A stretch of DNA of 64,000 nt from Gp6-AA40 sp035263125 (GTDB lineage: Bacteria > Acidobacteriota > Vicinamibacteria > Vicinamibacterales > UBA2999), in NCBI GenBank assembly GCA_035263125.1, contig DATFRP010000097.1, forward strand, positions 1 through 64,000, read 5' to 3'. A model generated the notes under the pieces. That model searched no databases and was not told where the DNA came from. It worked only from the letters and a program-made list of their open reading frames with translations. Numbering within the stretch: the stretch's first letter is position 1; each line of letters opens with the position of its first letter. Below are positions 22,858-31,341 of this stretch, piece after piece. A program made the translations under genes and the position numbers.

Positions 22858-25482
22858 ATGACCGCGCTCATCACATGGCTTCGTCGTCTTCGTGCGCTCG
22901 TGAGCACATCGCAACGGCGTCTTGAGCTCGAGGAGGAGATTCGTCTCCATCTCGCGCTCAGACGCGAGCGGCTGGAACGCGACGGTCTGAGGGCCGCCGA
23001 TGCAGCTGCGGCGGCACGACGGCGGTTTGGCAATCAGCTCCGGATTCGGGAAGAGGGCATGGCTGCATGGGGCTGGCTCTGGCTCGAACAGATCACACAG
23101 GACGTTCGGTTCGGTGCGCGTACGCTGGTGAAGAGCCCGGGGTTCACGGCAACCGTCGTGCTCACGCTGGCGCTCGCGACCGGTGCGACCACAGCCATCT
23201 TCAGCATCGTCAATGGCGTCCTGCTGAGACCACTGCCGTTCGCGCAGCCCGATCGCCTGGTGCAGGTGTACGGTCGCTCGTGGCGCGGAGACCTCGGACT
23301 CAATACACCCGACCCATTGGAAGGACCGGTCGCGGCGATCGACCTCGCGGAATTCGAGAAGCAGAACACCACGTTCACTGGATTCACCGCGTACGGACTT
23401 GGCACGAAGCACCTGGTCAGCGCCGGGGAGCCCGAGCGCCTCATGGCTGTAACTGCCGACCTGCGTTTCTTCTCCGTGCTCGGCGTGTCCCCGTTGATCG
23501 GCAGGACCTTTGGCGCCGACGACGGGGCAGATGTTGCCGTGATCAGCGAGCGGCTGTGGGAGCGGCGATTCAACCGGGATGTGTCACTGCCTGGAAAGAA
23601 GGTGTCGCTGGATGGACGGCCCTTCACGATCGTGGGCGTGATGCCCGATGCGTTTCAGTTTCCCTACAAGGCCGCGTCGTTGATGCCTGGTGCGCTTCCC
23701 GAGTCGAGGACCGATGTGTGGGTTCCCGTCGGACCCTTTCAATCCTCGTCGTTGCGAGGTCCGCGATTCTCCGTGACCGGGCGTCTCAAGCCCGGTGTGA
23801 GCGTGGAAGCCGCGGCTGCGGAATTACGCAGCGTCGCGTCGCGGGTCGAGCATGCGCTCTATCAAGGCACCGGTATTCGCGTTGGCGTGCGCCTTGTACC
23901 GCTGGCGCAGGAGGTCCTCGAGCCGGTGCGCCGCTCGCTCTGGCTGCTCTTCGCCGCGGTCGGGCTCGTGCTCATCGCGACGTGGACCAACGTCGCCAAC
24001 CTGCTGTTGGCGCGTCTGACGGTGCGAGCGAATGAAGTCATGACGCGTGCGGCCGTCGGCGCGGGCCGCCTGCGCCTGGCGCGCCAGTTCATCGCGGAGA
24101 GCCTGATGCTCTCGTTGACCGCGGGGCTGCTCGGGTTGCTCGTCGCGAAATGGGGGATCGATCTGCTCGTGGCGATCGGGTCCGCAAGGATTCCGCGCGC
24201 GCACGAAGTGACGCTCGACTGGCAGTCGTTGCTGTTCCTCGTCGCTGTATCGGTCGCTGCCGCGCTCGTGTTCGGTGTCGTGCCCGCGCTGTGGGCCGCG
24301 CGCGGGAGCTTGCAGGCACACAGCGACGATGCGCGCATGACCGCCGGATACGGGCGCGTCCGCGATGCGCTCGTCGTGATCGAGGTGGCCCTGGCAGCCG
24401 TCCTCGCGTTCGGCGCCGCGTTGATGATCGGCGAGATGTCGCGGTTGCGGCATGTGCCGTCGGGCGTCGTGACCGACAACGTCCTGACCGCGCATCTCAC
24501 GCCTCGCACGTCGGCCGACGACTACTACGCGATCGAAGCGCGCGTCGCTCAACAACCTGGCGTGCGCGCCGCCGGTTTCACCCAGCTCGTGCCGCTTCAG
24601 AACTGGGGATGGGAAGCCGATTTCTCTGTCGGCGGCCGTCCTCGTGAAGGCCGACCGATCGCAGGCCTGCGCTATGTGACGCCCGGTTACTTCAGCGCAA
24701 TGGGGATCCCCGTGCGGCGCGGCCGCGCGTTCACCGAGCACGACAACGGCGGCTCGTTGCGCGTGATCGTCGTCAACGAGGCGCTCGCACGGCTGTACTT
24801 CGCTGGTGAAGATCCGATCGGCCGCGATCTCGATAGAGGTCGGATCGTCGGTGTCGTCGGCGATGTGCGGCAGTCGGGCGTCGATCGACCCGCGACACCG
24901 GAGATTTTCTACCCCGCCGCGCAGAACGTGACGATGGCGTCTGATATCGGGATGGCGCTGATCGTGAGGACCGACGGTCCGCCCGAAGCGCTCGTCGGCG
25001 CGGTGCGCGCGTCTGTACGCGCCGTGAATCCGTCCCTGGCCGTCTTCAATGTGAAGACGATGAGTCAGGTGCTCGGCGATTCGCTGTGGGAGGTCAATCT
25101 CTATCGGTGGATCATCGGGCTTTTCGCGCTGCTCGTGGTGGTGCTCGCCGCGATCGGCCTGTACGGCGTGATGACCTACACCGTGACGGCGCGCCGGAAG
25201 GAGTTTGCGATTCGGCTGGCGCTGGGAGCGCGACCGTCGTCGCTGGTTCAGGTCGTGATGGGACGCGGTCTGAGACTCGCCGCCATCGGCCTGGTCGTGG
25301 GTGTCATCGTATCCGCGAATCTCACGCTCGCGCTCAACGCGCTTCCGGTCGGCGGCAGCCCCAATCCGGCAACGTTCACCGCGGTCGGCGCCCTGCTCAT
25401 CGCCGTCGCACTCGTCTCGTGCGCGATCCCCGCGATGCGCATCACAGCGGTCGATCCGGTTAGGGCGCTGCGACAGGAGTAA
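22858..25482 (+). CDS. FtsX-like ABC permease, ADOP (acidobacterial duplicated orphan permease) type
   Basis: 874 residues. The N-terminal cytoplasmic module (LEEEIRLHLALRRERLERDGLRAADAAAAARRRFGN) precedes DVRFGARTLVKSPGFTATVVLTLALATGATTAIFSIVNGVLLRPLPF, the hallmark of ADOP permeases. A MacB-type periplasmic domain, three helices, a second MacB/periplasmic domain and three final helices follow (first helix about 95-115, block about 365-475, end block about 750-865). The end reads AIPAMRITAVDPVRALRQE, the FtsX ending. No ATPase gene is adjacent, as usual for orphan members. It is probably part of MacB-like transenvelope machinery. Confidence 0.92.
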   Translation: MTALITWLRRLRALVSTSQRRLELEEEIRLHLALRRERLERDGLRAADAAAAARRRFGNQLRIREEGMAAWGWLWLEQITQDVRFGARTLVKSPGFTATVVLTLALATGATTAIFSIVNGVLLRPLPFAQPDRLVQVYGRSWRGDLGLNTPDPLEGPVAAIDLAEFEKQNTTFTGFTAYGLGTKHLVSAGEPERLMAVTADLRFFSVLGVSPLIGRTFGADDGADVAVISERLWERRFNRDVSLPGKKVSLDGRPFTIVGVMPDAFQFPYKAASLMPGALPESRTDVWVPVGPFQSSSLRGPRFSVTGRLKPGVSVEAAAAELRSVASRVEHALYQGTGIRVGVRLVPLAQEVLEPVRRSLWLLFAAVGLVLIATWTNVANLLLARLTVRANEVMTRAAVGAGRLRLARQFIAESLMLSLTAGLLGLLVAKWGIDLLVAIGSARIPRAHEVTLDWQSLLFLVAVSVAAALVFGVVPALWAARGSLQAHSDDARMTAGYGRVRDALVVIEVALAAVLAFGAALMIGEMSRLRHVPSGVVTDNVLTAHLTPRTSADDYYAIEARVAQQPGVRAAGFTQLVPLQNWGWEADFSVGGRPREGRPIAGLRYVTPGYFSAMGIPVRRGRAFTEHDNGGSLRVIVVNEALARLYFAGEDPIGRDLDRGRIVGVVGDVRQSGVDRPATPEIFYPAAQNVTMASDIGMALIVRTDGPPEALVGAVRASVRAVNPSLAVFNVKTMSQVLGDSLWEVNLYRWIIGLFALLVVVLAAIGLYGVMTYTVTARRKEFAIRLALGARPSSLVQVVMGRGLRLAAIGLVVGVIVSANLTLALNALPVGGSPNPATFTAVGALLIAVALVSCAIPAMRITAVDPVRALRQE

Positions 25483-25496
25483 GCGCGAACCAGCCC

Positions 25497-25579
25497 CATC
25501 AACCCTGCCAGCCCCATCAACCCCATCAACCCCACCCCGCCCCACCCGCCCCACCAGCCTCACCCGCCCACCAGCCCCA
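25497..25579. repeat. C-rich minisatellite (CCAGCCCCATCAAC-type)
   Basis: Degenerate tandem copies of CCAGCCCCATCAA and CCCCATCAA, passing into CCCCACCCGCCCCACC. Almost no G on the plus strand for about 80 nt. It lies directly upstream of TATAAT (25580-25585) and the GcvT-like start. Confidence 0.75.
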
Positions 25580-25585
25580 TATAAT
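25580..25585 (+). promoter_or_regulatory. Putative -10 box (TATAAT), leaderless arrangement
   Basis: Perfect TATAAT ending 9 nt before the GTG at 25595; no Shine-Dalgarno between. The -35 region would fall in the C-rich minisatellite and shows no TTGACA. Confidence 0.5.
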
Positions 25586-25594
25586 TTCGAGGCC

Positions 25595-26794
25595 GTGCCG
25601 ATCGGGACACCCTTTCACGAACGCACGTCCGCACTGTGCACGTCGCTCAGCTATCGTGACTGGTCGGGGTACTACACCGTCAGCTCGTACGAAACGCACC
25701 ACGAGCACGAGTACAACGCCATCCGCAATGCCGTCGCGCTCATCGACATCTCTCCGTTGTTCAAATACAACGTCGAAGGGGCCGATTCCGCACGTCTGGT
25801 CAATCGCGTCATCACTCGCGACGTCGAACGGATGGCCGTCGGCCAGGTGTATTACACGCCGTGGTGTGACGAGCAGGGTGTCGTCATCGACGATGGCACC
25901 GTCGCGCGATTGGCGGAACAGCGATTCCGGTGGACGGCCGCCGAGCCAAACCTTCGTTGGTTGACCCAGAATGCCTTCGGGCTCGATGTCCGAATCGACG
26001 ACATGTCCGAGCAGACGGCCGCCCTCGCGCTGCAGGGCCCGCTGGCGGCTGCCGTGCTCAGGGCGTGCGCGGGCGTCGAAATCGGCGCCCTCAGATACTT
26101 CCGATGCACGAGCGGACATATCGACGGTGTGCGCGTCGACATCTCGCGAACGGGATACACCGGTGATCTCGGGTACGAAATCTGGATGCCGCGTGGAGAC
26201 GCGATCACCGTCTGGGACGCGCTCATGCGGGCCGGTCGCGGCGTTGGCATCATGCCCGCCGGCATGCTGGCGCTGGATGTCGCCCGCGTGGAAGCCGGAT
26301 TGCTGCTCATCGACGTCGATTTCATCGGCAGCCGGAAGGCGATGACCGCCGATCAGCGCTGGACTCCGGACGAACTCGGGTTGGAGCGCCTGGTGCAGAT
26401 CGAGAAGGCCCCCTTCGTCGGACGTGACGCGATCCGGGCCGAGCGCGACCGCGGTCTTCGTCGACGTGTGGTCGGCCTCGAGATCGACTGGCCTGATGTT
26501 GAAACGGTGTACGAAAAAGCCGGCCTCGCACCCGCCGTTCCGGCTGCCGCGTCGCGGGTTGCCGTGCCGGTGCGCAAGGACGGCCGACAGATTGGACGCG
26601 CCACGACGACGACGTGGTCGCCGACAGTGAAACGGCTGATCGCGCTCGCGACGATCGACGCCGCGTACGTCGACGAGGGCACGAGCGTCGAGTTCGAGAT
26701 CACGATCGACGGAGTGCGCGATTTCGTCGGCGCCAAAGTGGTGACGACCCCCTTCTTCAACCCAGCCCGCAAGACGACCACGCCGCCGGTATAG
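25595..26794 (+). CDS. GcvT-family aminomethyltransferase-like protein
   Basis: 399 residues from GTG 25595; the frame is open back to 25301, but that part overlaps the permease gene and the C-rich repeat. It begins PIGTPFHERTSALCTSLSYRDWSGYYTVSSY, then NAVALIDISPLFKYNVEGADSARLVNRVITRD, TGYTGDLGYEIW and AGMLALDVARVEAGLLLIDVDF, the folate-binding GcvT fold; the C-terminal barrel ends the protein. Other glycine-cleavage genes are absent nearby, so it may be a stand-alone folate-dependent demethylase rather than the T-protein of the glycine system. The stop lies inside the hairpin CGCCGG/CCGGCG at 26784-26803. Confidence 0.87.
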   Translation: MPIGTPFHERTSALCTSLSYRDWSGYYTVSSYETHHEHEYNAIRNAVALIDISPLFKYNVEGADSARLVNRVITRDVERMAVGQVYYTPWCDEQGVVIDDGTVARLAEQRFRWTAAEPNLRWLTQNAFGLDVRIDDMSEQTAALALQGPLAAAVLRACAGVEIGALRYFRCTSGHIDGVRVDISRTGYTGDLGYEIWMPRGDAITVWDALMRAGRGVGIMPAGMLALDVARVEAGLLLIDVDFIGSRKAMTADQRWTPDELGLERLVQIEKAPFVGRDAIRAERDRGLRRRVVGLEIDWPDVETVYEKAGLAPAVPAAASRVAVPVRKDGRQIGRATTTTWSPTVKRLIALATIDAAYVDEGTSVEFEITIDGVRDFVGAKVVTTPFFNPARKTTTPPV

Positions 26795-26803
26795 AATCCG
26801 GCG
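26784..26803. repeat. Small hairpin over the GcvT-like stop codon
   Basis: CGCCGG, 8-nt loop TATAGAAT, CCGGCG. The loop holds the TAG stop of the GcvT-like gene and a TAGAAT that could act as a -10 box for the DoxX gene. Confidence 0.5.
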
Positions 26804-26822
26804 TCTATCGAAAAGGAGGCGC

Positions 26823-27212
26823 ATGATTCCAGAACGCTACGCTCCGATGACCTATGCTCTGTTCCGGATCGTGTTCGGGCTTCTGTTCTTGTTGTTCGGG
26901 CTGCAGAAAACGGTCGGCATTCTCGGAGGGCAGCTGGCCCGCCCCTTCTCGAGCATGCAGGGCATGGCCGGCATCATTGAGACCGTCTGCGGCTTTCTGA
27001 TCATGATCGGCCTGTACACGCGGCCGGCAGCGTTCATCGCCAGCGGCGAGATGGCGGTCGCCTACTTCTACATCCATACGCGCCTGATGGGGATCGCGCC
27101 ACTGGTGAACATGGGGGAACGGGCGACGATGTTCTGCTTCGCGTTCCTCTACATCTGCTCGCGCGGCGCCGGCGGCTGGAGCGTCGACAGGGGGTCGTCG
27201 CTGAAACGGTAG
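26823..27212 (+). CDS. DoxX family membrane protein
   Basis: 129 residues, four membrane helices: about 9-29, 45-65 (GMAGIIETVCGFLIMIGLY), 70-88 and 98-115. LFRIVFGLLFLLFGLQKTVGI and the ETxxG(L/F)xxxxGxxT pattern in helix 2 match DoxX/SURF4-type proteins, which are small quinone- or thiol-related membrane proteins of poorly defined role. ATG 26823 has AAAAGGAGG at the ideal distance. It starts 28 nt after the GcvT-like gene on the same strand and precedes the FAD-linked oxidase. Confidence 0.9.
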   Translation: MIPERYAPMTYALFRIVFGLLFLLFGLQKTVGILGGQLARPFSSMQGMAGIIETVCGFLIMIGLYTRPAAFIASGEMAVAYFYIHTRLMGIAPLVNMGERATMFCFAFLYICSRGAGGWSVDRGSSLKR

Positions 27213-27243
27213 TCGTGGGTCGTGTTAGACGGCTCACTTCGTG

Positions 27244-27265
27244 GGGCCGCGCTGCGTCGCGGCCC
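27244..27265. repeat. GC hairpin GGGCCGCG/CGCGGCCC
   Basis: Eight-bp perfect stem with loop CTGCGT between the DoxX gene and the FAD-linked oxidase start at 27270. It could hinder or separate translation of the two. Confidence 0.6.
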
Positions 27266-27269
27266 ATAT

Positions 27270-28670
27270 ATGACTCGAACCTCTCGCCTCACTCCCGACG
27301 CTCGAATGTCACTTGTCGTCGAGCTCAAGGATGTACTCGGGGACCGGTGCACGACCAACGCCACGCAGATCGAGCAGCACAGTCACAGTGAGTCGTGGCA
27401 TACGCCGGCCGCTCCCGATGTCGTGGTGTTTCCGCAGTCGACGGAAGAAGTCAGCGCCGTGGTTCGCGCCGCTGCGAAGGCGGGTGCTGCGATCGTGCCG
27501 TTCGGCGCCGGCTCCTCGCTCGAAGGGCACGTCAACGCCGTCGAGGGAGGTGTCTCGATCGATCTCTCACGGATGAATCGCGTGCTGCGCGTCAGCGTGG
27601 ACGACCTCGATGCCACGGTCGAGGCCGGCGTGACCCATCGGCAATTGAACAAGGCCCTGGCGAACACGGGCGTAGCGTTCTGGGTCGACCCGGGTGCCGA
27701 TGCGACCATCGGCGGCATGACGGCGACCGGCGCATCGGGCACGACGACGGTCCGCTACGGCACGATGCGCGAAACGGTGCGCGGGCTCACTGTGGTGCTT
27801 GCCGATGGCCGCGTCATTACCACCGGCAGCCGTGCGCGAAAGTCGTCGGCCGGTTACGACCTCACGCGGATCTTCGTCGGCTCGGAGGGGACGCTCGGCG
27901 TCATCACCGAGATCACCGTCCGTCTCTACGGCCTGCCCGAAGCGGTGTCGGCGGCGGTGTGCGCGTTCGACTCGATGGAAGGAGCCGTTCGGACCGTGAT
28001 CACGACGATGCAGCTCGGCATCCCGGTTGCGCGCATCGAACTGCTGGACGAGGTGATGATCGATGCCGTCAACCGGTACTCGCGCCTGTCGCACGCGGTG
28101 AAGCCGACGCTGCTCTTCGAGTTTCACGGCACGAGTGAAGCGGGCGTCACTGAGAACGCCACTGCCGTTCACGAGATCGCAGCCGAGCACGGAGGTGGCG
28201 ACTTCCGATGGGCGACGTCCACCGAGGACCGCGCGCGTCTGTGGCAGGCGCGGCACAACACGTTGTACGCGGCGCGAGCGATGCGGCCTGGAGGCAAGTC
28301 GTGGGTCACCGACGTCTGCGTCCCGATCTCGCGGCTCGCCGAATGCATCCTCGAGACCAAGCGCGATCTCGCGGCCTCATCTGCGTTCGCGCCGCTCGTC
28401 GGCCATGCCGGCGACGGAAACTTCCATCTCAACTTCGTGTTCGATCCCGACGATCCCCGACAGTTCGACGAGATCAAGACGCTCAACGCCCGGCTGGTCG
28501 AACGCTCGCTCGCGATGGGCGGCACCTGCACCGGCGAGCACGGGATCGGGCTCGGGAAGATGGGCTACCTCGCGAAAGAACACGGAGAAGCGGTCGAGGT
28601 CATGCGATCGATCAAGAGGGCGCTCGATCCCGACAACCGGATGAACCCGGGAAAAGTGGTGGTCCCGTAG
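27270..28670 (+). CDS. FAD-binding oxidase, D-lactate dehydrogenase/GlcD type
   Basis: 466 residues from ATG 27270 (MTRTSRLTPDARMSLVVELKDVL); an internal ATG at 27306 is also possible and 27222 would run through the hairpin. The PCMH-type FAD domain has PDVVVFPQSTEEVSAVVRAAAKAGAAIVPFGAGSSLEGH, SRMNRVLRVSVDDLDATVEAG, and DPGADATIGGMTATGASGTTTVRYGTM. The cap domain ends GHAGDGNFHLNFVFDP ... TCTGEHGIGLGKMGYL ... RMNPGKVVVP, typical of D-lactate dehydrogenase (cytochrome) and GlcD. It oxidises a 2-hydroxy acid and passes electrons to quinone or a cytochrome. No iron-sulfur partner gene is adjacent. Confidence 0.92.
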   Translation: MTRTSRLTPDARMSLVVELKDVLGDRCTTNATQIEQHSHSESWHTPAAPDVVVFPQSTEEVSAVVRAAAKAGAAIVPFGAGSSLEGHVNAVEGGVSIDLSRMNRVLRVSVDDLDATVEAGVTHRQLNKALANTGVAFWVDPGADATIGGMTATGASGTTTVRYGTMRETVRGLTVVLADGRVITTGSRARKSSAGYDLTRIFVGSEGTLGVITEITVRLYGLPEAVSAAVCAFDSMEGAVRTVITTMQLGIPVARIELLDEVMIDAVNRYSRLSHAVKPTLLFEFHGTSEAGVTENATAVHEIAAEHGGGDFRWATSTEDRARLWQARHNTLYAARAMRPGGKSWVTDVCVPISRLAECILETKRDLAASSAFAPLVGHAGDGNFHLNFVFDPDDPRQFDEIKTLNARLVERSLAMGGTCTGEHGIGLGKMGYLAKEHGEAVEVMRSIKRALDPDNRMNPGKVVVP

Positions 28671-28695
28671 AGCGCGAGCTTCAGCCACGTACGGA

Positions 28696-28746
28696 GGGGC
28701 CGCCTTCCGCCTCCGCTGACACTACGGCGGACAGGTCAGGCGGCCC
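28696..28746. repeat. GGGGCCGCC hairpin with a nested insertion
   Basis: The arms GGGGCCGCC (28696-28704) and GGCGGCCC (28739-28746) are those of the 17556 and 38531 hairpins, but the TTCA loop is replaced by about 34 nt that carry their own TCCGCC...GGCGGA pair. It lies between the convergent oxidase and kynureninase-like genes. Confidence 0.7.
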
Positions 28747-28755
28747 GCTCGCGCT

Positions 28756-29961
28756 TCAGCTCGCGCGAACGACCTCGCCCAATGCGGCGATCGCGTCGCG
28801 CAACTGATCGTCTCGCAAGTACGGGGCCGGACCGATTCGCAGGATGTCGCCGCGCGCGTCGGTGTAGACACCACGCGCGCGCAGCGCGTGCGCGAGACGC
28901 CGTGCATCCGCCGACCGGACCGCGAGGAATCCACCTCGCCGCTCAACCGGCATAGGCTCGACCCGTGCGATCTCCGTCGACACGTCGAGTGCCTCGAACG
29001 CCGACTTCAGCAAGTCGACCTGCCGCGCGTTGATCGCGCGCAGCGCGTGTGCCGTCAGATCCTGTTCACGATGAAACGCGAAGACGGCGGCCGCCCGGTA
29101 ATGTGAGGTCGGGTCGTACGTCGCGCCCGCGAACGCCGCGGCGCCCCGGCCGTACTCCACGCCTTCAGTGCGATCGTCGATCGCTTCGAACGCAGCAAAC
29201 CATCCGGTCAGCACGGGTCGCAGGCGAGACCCATCGGGCACGCGAAGAAAGCAGTTGCCCTCGCCGAGCTGACAGTACTTGTAGCCGCCGCCGGTCACGA
29301 ACGCGTTCTCGAGGCCCATCGCGCGAAGCCCGAACGGGATCACGTTGAGATGGTGATAGGCGTCGACGAGCAGACTCGCGCCGTGCCGATGACACGCGCC
29401 GGCTACGCGATCGAGGCCGGGAACGATCTCGGCGGTCTCGAACAGTACCGACGACACCATCACCGCGGACGTGCGCGAATCGATCGACCCGGCCAGGCGC
29501 TCGGCGAGCGTGTCGACCGGACGTGCCGAGATCTTCGCTACCTCGAATCCCGCTTCCGCAAGTCGGTCCGCCTGGCGATGGATCGTGTGGAACTCGCCGT
29601 CGGTCGTGACGATCCGCGGTCGGTTCGACAGCGGCAGCGCTGACAACCAGCGTGTGACGAGCTCGTGCGTGTTCTGACCGAGGGCGATGTTCGATGCCGT
29701 GTCTCCGAGAAGGCGGGCGAAGCCGTCTCGCACACGTCCCGCTTGAACGGCAGCCTGCACCCATTTGTCGTCGGCGAATTCCGCGGCGTCGAGCCACGCC
29801 CGCTGCTGGCCGTCGAAGCCGACATCGGGCCAGGCCTGGTGCGAGTGGCCGGTGAGGAGCAGACGTTCGCCAACACGGAAGCGCGAGTAATGCTGTGCCA
29901 GCGGGTTCTCGGTCACGGTTGAAGGAGCGGTTCGTTGTGGATGCTGGTTTGGACCGCCCAT
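28756..29961 (-). CDS. Kynureninase-like PLP-dependent enzyme (class V fold)
   Basis: 401 residues. Class-V aminotransferase fold: LLTGHSHQAWPDV near the start, IALGQNTHELVTRWLSAL, VTTDGEFHTIHRQADRLAEAGFEV, the PLP-pyridine aspartate in GASLLVDAYHHLNVIPF, and the Schiff-base lysine in GGGYKYCQLGEGNCFLRVP. The C-terminal domain ends RARGVYTDARGDILRIGPAPYLRDDQL, as in kynureninases. It likely hydrolyses L-kynurenine or a related amino acid. The tryptophan 2,3-dioxygenase gene about 1.4 kb away would supply kynurenine, which supports the assignment; no formamidase is seen. TAGCAT lies 6 nt before the ATG. Confidence 0.75.
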   Translation of the reverse strand: MGGPNQHPQRTAPSTVTENPLAQHYSRFRVGERLLLTGHSHQAWPDVGFDGQQRAWLDAAEFADDKWVQAAVQAGRVRDGFARLLGDTASNIALGQNTHELVTRWLSALPLSNRPRIVTTDGEFHTIHRQADRLAEAGFEVAKISARPVDTLAERLAGSIDSRTSAVMVSSVLFETAEIVPGLDRVAGACHRHGASLLVDAYHHLNVIPFGLRAMGLENAFVTGGGYKYCQLGEGNCFLRVPDGSRLRPVLTGWFAAFEAIDDRTEGVEYGRGAAAFAGATYDPTSHYRAAAVFAFHREQDLTAHALRAINARQVDLLKSAFEALDVSTEIARVEPMPVERRGGFLAVRSADARRLAHALRARGVYTDARGDILRIGPAPYLRDDQLRDAIAALGEVVRAS

Positions 29962-29998
29962 CCGAACATGCTAACCTCGCGCGCCTGGGAGACCGTTC

Positions 29999-31015
29999 AT
30001 GATTCGAGCGATCCGCCGAAGCCTTCTGCTCGCCGGGTTGGCGTGCTGTGCGTCGACCGCGACTGCACAGGTCCGCATCGTCCAGACCAACTCTGGCGGC
30101 GACAACATCCATCTGATCGATCCTGCGACCAACGCGATCGTCGGCGAGGTTACCGGGGTGCCGATCAATCACGGGGCCGCGGCCGCGCCCGATGGCAGCC
30201 GGCTGTATTTCAGCAGTGAAGCCGAGCAGACGCTCCACGTGGTCGACGGCAAGACCCTGAAGACGGTCAAGTCGATTCCGCTGTCGGGCCGCCCGAACAA
30301 CATCTCCATCAGTCCCGATGGCCGTCGCGTCTACGTGGGCATCGTCTCCGCGCCGGGCGCAGTGGACGTGATCGACACGACGTCAATGGAACGCGTGAAG
30401 AGTATCGCGACCAAGGGCGGCATTCACAACGTCTACGTGACCCCCGACGGCACGCAGGTCGTCGCCGGATCGATTGCCGGCAGGCTGATGACGGTGATCG
30501 ATGCGAAGACCGACGAGCCGGTGTGGACGCTCTTCTCCGAAGGCGTGCGCCCGATTGCGTTCGAGGTGGGACCGGACCGATCGACGAAGCGGCTCTTCGT
30601 GCAGCTGTCGGAGGTCCACGGCTTCGCGGTGGTCGACTTCAAGCAGCGCAAGGAAGTCGCGCGCATCATGCTGCCCAACGACATTCCGGCGGAGAAGGTC
30701 GACAAGGGGCCGTTCAACGGATCGCCGTCGCACGGGATCGGCGTCGCACCAGATGGCAAGACGCTCTGGGTGACCAGCCGGCCGAACGCACGCGTCTACG
30801 TCTACTCGCTGCCTGAACTGACACTGCTGCCCGGCCCCATCGATCTCGGCGGACGGCCGGACTGGGTGACGTTCACTCCGGACAGCAAGCTGATTTACAT
30901 CGCCACCGAAAACACGGATACGGTGCATGCGATCGACGTGATGGCGCGCAAGGAAGTGGCGCGGATCAAAGTCGGCAAGTCACCGAAGCGCAACATCACA
31001 ATGGTCACGAAGTAG
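29999..31015 (+). CDS. YVTN-type beta-propeller repeat protein, exported
   Basis: 338 residues with a signal peptide (IRRSLLLAGLACCASTATAQ). Seven or so blades with the YVTN pattern follow: NIHLIDPATNAIVGEVTGVPINHGAAAAPDGSRLYF, TLHVVDGKTLKTVKSIPLSGRPNNISISPDGRRVYVG, TLWVTSRPNARVYVYSLPEL, TPDSKLIYIATENTDTVHAIDVMARKEVARIKVG. Such propellers act as extracytoplasmic scaffolds or as parts of quinoprotein-like oxidoreductases. The next gene, a small cytochrome c, starts on the last base of its stop codon, so the two are coupled and may form an electron-transfer pair. Confidence 0.88.
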   Translation: MIRAIRRSLLLAGLACCASTATAQVRIVQTNSGGDNIHLIDPATNAIVGEVTGVPINHGAAAAPDGSRLYFSSEAEQTLHVVDGKTLKTVKSIPLSGRPNNISISPDGRRVYVGIVSAPGAVDVIDTTSMERVKSIATKGGIHNVYVTPDGTQVVAGSIAGRLMTVIDAKTDEPVWTLFSEGVRPIAFEVGPDRSTKRLFVQLSEVHGFAVVDFKQRKEVARIMLPNDIPAEKVDKGPFNGSPSHGIGVAPDGKTLWVTSRPNARVYVYSLPELTLLPGPIDLGGRPDWVTFTPDSKLIYIATENTDTVHAIDVMARKEVARIKVGKSPKRNITMVTK

Positions 31016-31332
31016 TGCGTGCGCTGATAGCGATCGGTGCGTCCGTACTGTTCACGACGATCGCGATGACGGTATCACCTGCCGTCGCCGCGGGCCCGGA
31101 AGACGAGTTGCCTGACGGCGAAGGCAAGAAGATCCTCCTGTCGTCGTGCACGAGCTGCCATGAGCTCACCGAGGTGACGAAGTTTCGTGGCTACTACAAC
31201 CGCGATCAGTGGCGCGACATCGTGGTGACGATGATGGAGTACGGCGCCCCGGTGGACTCGAAGCAGGTCGAGGTGCTTGCCGACTACCTCGCCGCCTCTC
31301 TCGGCAAGCATGAGTGGACGAGAAATCGCTGA
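31015..31332 (+). CDS. Small c-type cytochrome
   Basis: 105 residues from GTG 31015, which overlaps the preceding TAG by one base. The signal peptide (VRALIAIGASVLFTTIAMTVSPAVAA) is followed by one haem site C45-T-S-C48-H49 (SSCTSCHELTEV), then YNRDQWRDIVVTMMEYGAPVDSKQVEVLADYLAASLG. The two helices after the haem site and the MMEYGAP loop (candidate Met axial ligand) match short cytochrome c domains found fused or next to beta-propeller quinoproteins. It is periplasmic and probably takes electrons from the propeller protein or a partner dehydrogenase. Confidence 0.88.
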   Translation: MRALIAIGASVLFTTIAMTVSPAVAAGPEDELPDGEGKKILLSSCTSCHELTEVTKFRGYYNRDQWRDIVVTMMEYGAPVDSKQVEVLADYLAASLGKHEWTRNR

Positions 31333-31341
31333 TCCATCCCA

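Noticed and set aside
25301..25594. N-terminal extension of the GcvT-like protein
   Set aside because: It overlaps the permease gene in another frame and translates the C-rich repeat; the family start fits GTG 25595.
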